Part shown: positions 56,650 to 60,357 of the stretch, in pieces
Layout: each line of letters begins with the position of its first letter
Position numbering within the stretch: the first letter of the stretch is position 1
Assembly (NCBI RefSeq): GCF_004359965.1
Contig: NZ_SMRQ01000014.1
Coordinates: forward strand, 1 to 60,357
Direction of reading: 5' to 3'
Origin: Cognatilysobacter segetis
Lineage (GTDB): Bacteria > Pseudomonadota > Gammaproteobacteria > Xanthomonadales > Xanthomonadaceae
Length of the DNA stretch: 60,357 nt
Translations under genes and position numbers: made by a program
Notes under the pieces: generated by a model
The model's input: the letters and a program-made list of their open reading frames with translations, nothing else
What the model was told of the DNA's origin: nothing
The model's database searches: none

Positions 56650-57228
56650 CTAGTGCGGCGTTTCGCCGCGCAGGATCATGTCCACGAAATGGCGCGCCCT
56701 CGCCGCGCGCGTATCGGCGCGCTTCCCGGTCTGCACGCGCCAGCACACCGCATAGCGGTTCGCCGCCGACAGCGCGTCGAATGCGCGGCGCGCATCGGGG
56801 TCGGCCGCGAGCAGCACGGCCAGTTCCTCCGGCACCTCGCGGGCCGACGCGCCTGCATAGGCCCGGTCCCAGCGGCCGTCGGCCTTCGCCGCATCGATCT
56901 CGCGCTGGCCCGAGGGCCGGATCCTGCCCTCGGCGAGCAGCCTTTCGACCTTCTCGACGTTGCGCCTGGACCAGAGGCTGCGCGGCCGGCGCGGCGTGAA
57001 GCGCTGCAGGAACCAGTCTTCGTCGAAGGCGCGCTTCTGCCCGTCGATCCAGCCGTGGCAGAGCGCGACGTCGAGCGCCTCGTCATACGTCACCGACGTG
57101 ATGCCGCGACCGGCCTTGGCGATCCGCAGCCACAGGCCGCCCGCGCCCGCCGCGGATTCGATCCAGCGCTCGAAGGCCGCGGCGTCCCCGAACGCCAGGA
57201 CCGGCAGGCCGTCCGGCGACGTGCTCAC
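56650..57228 (-). CDS. YdeI/OmpD-associated family protein
   Basis: A 192-residue protein with the YdeI family core: GLWLRIAKAGRGITSVTYDE, ALDVALCHGWIDGQKRAFDE, FTPRRPRSLWSRRNVEKVER, LLAEGRIRPSG. Function unclear; linked to stress and peptide resistance in some bacteria. Its GTG start overlaps the stop of the upstream metallophosphoesterase gene (GTGA), so the two are translationally coupled. Confidence 0.85.
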   Translation of the reverse strand: MSTSPDGLPVLAFGDAAAFERWIESAAGAGGLWLRIAKAGRGITSVTYDEALDVALCHGWIDGQKRAFDEDWFLQRFTPRRPRSLWSRRNVEKVERLLAEGRIRPSGQREIDAAKADGRWDRAYAGASAREVPEELAVLLAADPDARRAFDALSAANRYAVCWRVQTGKRADTRAARARHFVDMILRGETPH

Positions 57229-58820
57229 GGTGCGTCGTCGAGACGGTACGTGGTGGCGCCGCGCTGCTCGCCCTGCCACAGGTCCATCGCGCGCACCTCG
57301 ACGCGGTGCGTACCGGCGGTGAGCGCCGTCGGCAGGGCGCCACGCCACAGGTGCGTCGACGGCTGCGCCTCGGGCGAGCGGTCGTAGCCGCGCAGCGCCG
57401 TCGCGTCGTCATCGCGCACGTTCTCGGCGAGCAGCCACGGATCGGGCTGCTCCACGCGCTGCATCGGCTGCCAGGCTCCGCCGTCGACGCGGAACTCGAC
57501 GCGCTCGTCGGGCGTGCCCATCCAGACGTTCGCGTAGACACCCCAGGCCGGGTAGGCGCCGCGTCGGAGCACGCGCGGCGCGTGCACGCGCATCGCGGTC
57601 GTCAACGCGCCCTCGTTCGCGGAGAGGCCCGCGGGCTGCCACTTCAGCGCGTAGCGGCCGTCGTCGCCGACATGCAGGCGCGCCCAGCCGTTCGGGGTGC
57701 CGTCGGCCATCGTGGCATCCGGGATGCCATCGGCATTCTTCGCACCCGACCAGTACGAACCGCAGGCGGCGCCGAGGTTGTACTCGTGCAGCGGCGTCGC
57801 GCCGTACCAACCGGTCGCGGCGGCGTGCAGGACGTGCCGCTGCACATGGCCGTGCGCGCTCAGCAGCAGCACCTTGGGCACCTCCTTCAGCAGCGCGAAC
57901 AGGCGCTCGCGATCGGCAGGGCGGAAGGTCTCGCCGCCGTCGGGAAAGAACGGGATGTGCACGCCGATCACGAGCAGGCGATTCGGGTCGTGCGTCGGCA
58001 GGTAGTGCTCGAGGAAGGCGAACTGGTCCTCGCGCAGGCCGCCCACGTAGGCGGGCTTCTGGCCCGGCCGCGTGATCACGTCGTCCAGCAGCACGAAGTC
58101 CGCCTGTCGTTCCTCCCAGGCGAAGGTGTCGGGCCCGTAGGTGTTGCGGAAGGTCAGCAGCGCGTCCTCGTCGCGCGTGGCGTCGGGGTCCACGTCGTGG
58201 TTGCCGGCGACGTGCAGCCAGGGCGTCCCCAGCGTCCCGGTCACCGCGTTCATCGCGGGATAGAGCGACAGGTCGTCGTTGACGATGTCGCCGAGGGTCA
58301 GGCCGAGGTCGGCGGTCGAGCGCCCCTCCGGCTGGGGGTGAAGGCGCTCGACGATGTCGCGCCGGTAGTAGTCGACGTCGACGGCGGATTTCGGTTGCGG
58401 GTCGGCGAAGACGAGCACCTCGAGGCCGCTGTCGGACGCCGCGACACGTCGCAGGCCGAACGACGGACAGGCCTCCCCCGCTCCCCGCAGGCCGCCGTAG
58501 CGCAGCACGGGTGCCTCCGGGTACGGCGCGTGCCGCCAGAAGGCGGGGAGGCCGCCCGCCGGCCGCGGCACGGAGAAGCCCGCGGGCTTGATCACGAAGC
58601 GCGTGCGCCCGGCCACGTCGGGCAAGCGGAAGCGACCGGCGCGATCCGTCACGGCGATCTCCACGCCATCGGAAACCCGAATGCCCGCCAGACCGCCCTC
58701 GCCCGCGTCGCGCACGCCGTTCGCGTTGCGATCCTCGTACACGGCGCCGGGACACGCGGCCCACGCCGGTGCGGCCATGGCGATCAACGACAGACAGACT
58801 GCGAGGGCGAAGCGGTGCAT
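57225..58820 (-). CDS. Secreted calcineurin-like metallophosphoesterase
   Basis: A 531-residue protein with a signal peptide (MHRFALAVCLSLIAMAAPAW). An Ig-like/SdrD-B-like N-terminal domain (YEDRNANGVRDAGEGGLAGI) precedes a calcineurin-type phosphatase with FADPQ, GDIVND, GNHD, and SAHGHVQRHVL, all metal-ligand motifs. A C-terminal beta domain follows. It is likely periplasmic or exported and may hydrolyse phosphate esters or nucleotides. Two genes follow it downstream only through its overlap with the YdeI-like gene. Confidence 0.88.
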   Translation of the reverse strand: MHRFALAVCLSLIAMAAPAWAACPGAVYEDRNANGVRDAGEGGLAGIRVSDGVEIAVTDRAGRFRLPDVAGRTRFVIKPAGFSVPRPAGGLPAFWRHAPYPEAPVLRYGGLRGAGEACPSFGLRRVAASDSGLEVLVFADPQPKSAVDVDYYRRDIVERLHPQPEGRSTADLGLTLGDIVNDDLSLYPAMNAVTGTLGTPWLHVAGNHDVDPDATRDEDALLTFRNTYGPDTFAWEERQADFVLLDDVITRPGQKPAYVGGLREDQFAFLEHYLPTHDPNRLLVIGVHIPFFPDGGETFRPADRERLFALLKEVPKVLLLSAHGHVQRHVLHAAATGWYGATPLHEYNLGAACGSYWSGAKNADGIPDATMADGTPNGWARLHVGDDGRYALKWQPAGLSANEGALTTAMRVHAPRVLRRGAYPAWGVYANVWMGTPDERVEFRVDGGAWQPMQRVEQPDPWLLAENVRDDDATALRGYDRSPEAQPSTHLWRGALPTALTAGTHRVEVRAMDLWQGEQRGATTYRLDDAP

Positions 58821-58849
58821 GCGGGGCTCCTGCGGATCGCGGAAGCCTA

Positions 58850-59485
58850 TCAGCCGGCCGTCGCGCGCTCCGCCGGCGCGTGCCGTGCGCGGAGCACCGC
58901 GACCGCGTCCTGCAGCGAGAAGCCGCGCGCGCGCAGCAGCACCACGAGGTGGTAGAGCAGATCCGCGGCCTCGCCGAGCAGCGCCGGCTCGTCCTGCGCG
59001 ACCGCCGCCAGCGCGGTCTCGACGCCCTCCTCGCCCACCTTCTGCGCGATGCGGCGCACGCCGGCATCGAACAGCTTCGTCGTGTAGCTGCCGGCGGGCC
59101 GCTCCGCCTCGCGACGCGCGACGAGCGCATCGAGGCCGGCCAGGAAGTCGCCCGGCGCATCCGGGAAGCAGCTCTCGCGCTCGAGGTGGCAGGTCGGCCC
59201 GCGCGGCCGCGCGAGCACCAGCACGGTATCGCCGTCGCAGTCGAGCCGCAGATCGACGACGTCGAGCACGTTGCCGCTGGTCTCGCCCTTGGTCCAGCGG
59301 CGCTGCCGCGAGCGGCTGTAGAACGTCGCCTGGCGGGTGGCCAGCGTGTGCGCGAGCGCATCGGCGTCCATGTAGCCCAGCATCAGCACGCGCAGCGTGT
59401 CGGCGTCCTGCACCACGGCGGCGAGCAGGCCGTCCTGCTTGGCCCAGTCGATGGCCGCCGCATCGAACACGATCGGATCAGTCAC
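58850..59485 (-). CDS. hisIE: Bifunctional phosphoribosyl-AMP cyclohydrolase / phosphoribosyl-ATP pyrophosphatase
   Basis: A 211-residue fusion. The HisI half has [31 protein letters not shown] and the zinc Cys region [11 protein letters not shown]; the HisE half has [18 protein letters not shown] and [17 protein letters not shown]. It catalyses steps 2 and 3 of histidine synthesis. A GTG start at 59485 overlaps the end of hisF by eight bases. Confidence 0.95.
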   Translation of the reverse strand: MTDPIVFDAAAIDWAKQDGLLAAVVQDADTLRVLMLGYMDADALAHTLATRQATFYSRSRQRRWTKGETSGNVLDVVDLRLDCDGDTVLVLARPRGPTCHLERESCFPDAPGDFLAGLDALVARREAERPAGSYTTKLFDAGVRRIAQKVGEEGVETALAAVAQDEPALLGEAADLLYHLVVLLRARGFSLQDAVAVLRARHAPAERATAG

Positions 59486-60251
59486 GGCGAACCTCGATGC
59501 CGGCTTCGCGCAGTTGCTGCTTGAGTGCGGGGATGCGCACCTCTCCCGAATGGAAGACGCTCGCGGCCAATGCGCCGTCGACGTCGGCCTTCGCGAAGAC
59601 GTCGACGAAGTGCGCGGCTTCGCCCGCACCGCCTGATGCAACGAGCGGCACGGCGCAGAGGGCCCGGGCGGCCGCGAGTTGTTCGAGGTCATAGCCCGCG
59701 CGCACGCCGTCGCTGCCCATGCAGTTGAGCACGATCTCGCCGGCGCCGCGGTCCTGCGCCTCCGCGATCCAGTCCAGCGTTCGCCGCGCCAGCGCCCGCG
59801 TGCGGGCCGGGTCGCCCGTGTACTGGCGCACGCGCCATTCACCGTCCTCGTCGCGCAGGCTGTCGATGCCGACGACCACGCACTGCACGCCGAAGGCATC
59901 AGCGAGCTCGTCGATGAGCGCCGGGCGGTCGAGTGCCGGCGTGTTGACGGAGATCTTGTCGGCACCGGCATGCAGGATCGTGCGCGCATCCTCCACCGTG
60001 CGGATGCCGCCGGCCACGCAGAACGGGATGTCGATGAGCCGCGCGACGCGTTCGACCCAGCCACGGTCGACGCTGCGTCCCTCCGGGCTCGCGGTGATGT
60101 CGTAGAACACGAGTTCGTCGGCGCCCTCGTCGCGATAACGCAGCGCGAGCTCGACGATGTCGCCCATGTCGACGTGATCGCGGAAGCGCACGCCCTTGAC
60201 CACGCGGCCGTCGCGGACGTCCAGGCACGGGATGATGCGACGGCTCAGCAC
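59478..60251 (-). CDS. hisF: Imidazole glycerol phosphate synthase cyclase subunit
   Basis: A 257-residue TIM barrel: [19 protein letters not shown] (catalytic Asp), [50 protein letters not shown] and [13 protein letters not shown]. It makes imidazole glycerol phosphate with HisH. The GTG at 60251 ([11 protein letters not shown]) overlaps the hisA end by seven bases. Confidence 0.96.
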   Translation of the reverse strand: MLSRRIIPCLDVRDGRVVKGVRFRDHVDMGDIVELALRYRDEGADELVFYDITASPEGRSVDRGWVERVARLIDIPFCVAGGIRTVEDARTILHAGADKISVNTPALDRPALIDELADAFGVQCVVVGIDSLRDEDGEWRVRQYTGDPARTRALARRTLDWIAEAQDRGAGEIVLNCMGSDGVRAGYDLEQLAAARALCAVPLVASGGAGEAAHFVDVFAKADVDGALAASVFHSGEVRIPALKQQLREAGIEVRRD

Positions 60252-60357
60252 GCGGCGGCCTCCACGCGGGCCAGCGCCTCGGCGAAGGTGAAGCGGCCTT
60301 CCAGCAGGGCCTTGCCCAGCACGACACCGGCGCATCCAGCCTCGCGCGCGGCGTCGA
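60245..60357 (-). CDS. hisA: HisA, C-terminal end only
   Basis: The frame upstream of hisF on the minus strand reads ...[20 protein letters not shown] then LARVEAAAC and stops with TGA at 60247-60245. [14 protein letters not shown] is the conserved HisA C-terminus. Most of the gene lies beyond the window. Position in the his operon and overlap with hisF support the call. Confidence 0.88.
   Translation of the reverse strand, partial: DAAREAGCAGVVLGKALLEGRFTFAEALARVEAAAC

Overview
The window is about 60 kb of GC-rich DNA with dense, mostly overlapping genes. It looks like a chromosome of a Lysobacter/Xanthomonas-type gammaproteobacterium (Lysobacterales). This is inferred from the gene set (fused IcmF mutase, liu leucine catabolism genes, ABC permease/M1 peptidase fusion, EfpL, SseB-like and YbjQ proteins, fused HisIE) and from an abundant small palindromic repeat family. 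No database search was possible. No rRNA, tRNA, CRISPR array, transposase or integrase was recognised.

Left third (1-24.7 kb): housekeeping and cell-envelope genes. These include a glutathione S-transferase, a DJ-1/PfpI protein, an ABC ATPase with a giant permease/M1 peptidase, a glutathione-independent formaldehyde dehydrogenase, and a coupled YbjQ/YbjQ-TM/M48 set. They are followed by small stress or envelope proteins (CsbD, RDD, lipoproteins, SseB-like), a second ABC exporter, an alpha/beta hydrolase, a 21-bp tandem-repeat tract, a DUF1059 protein, a diguanylate cyclase and a TPR lipoprotein broken by an in-frame amber codon.

Accessory island (about 24.8-29.8 kb): DNA of visibly lower GC. 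It holds a GIY-YIG/DUF4357 protein and a tight three-gene operon, DUF262 - HEPN (R-x4-H) - DUF262+DUF1524. Four copies of the palindromic repeat punctuate its left half. The operon has the make-up of a restriction or abortive-infection defence system related to GmrSD, but with two DUF262 subunits and a HEPN RNase candidate. It is the best candidate for an undescribed system here. A run of nine G sits at the ribosome-binding site of its first gene.

Right half (29.8-60.4 kb): core metabolism. IcmF, leucine dehydrogenase, isovaleryl-CoA dehydrogenase, thiolase, methylcrotonyl-CoA carboxylase (beta at 40.0 kb, alpha at 46.0 kb), methylglutaconyl-CoA hydratase, HMG-CoA lyase and a short-chain 3-hydroxyacyl-CoA dehydrogenase together would convert leucine and other branched-chain compounds to acetyl-CoA and acetoacetate. 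A bactofilin pair and a divergent, probably Fur-controlled feoA-feoB-Cys-rich operon sit inside this block. Then come efpL, a NUDIX hydrolase, an APC permease, methionine salvage genes mtnB-mtnD-mtnC, a YdeI-like protein coupled to a secreted metallophosphoesterase, and the histidine genes hisA(partial)-hisF-hisIE running off the end.
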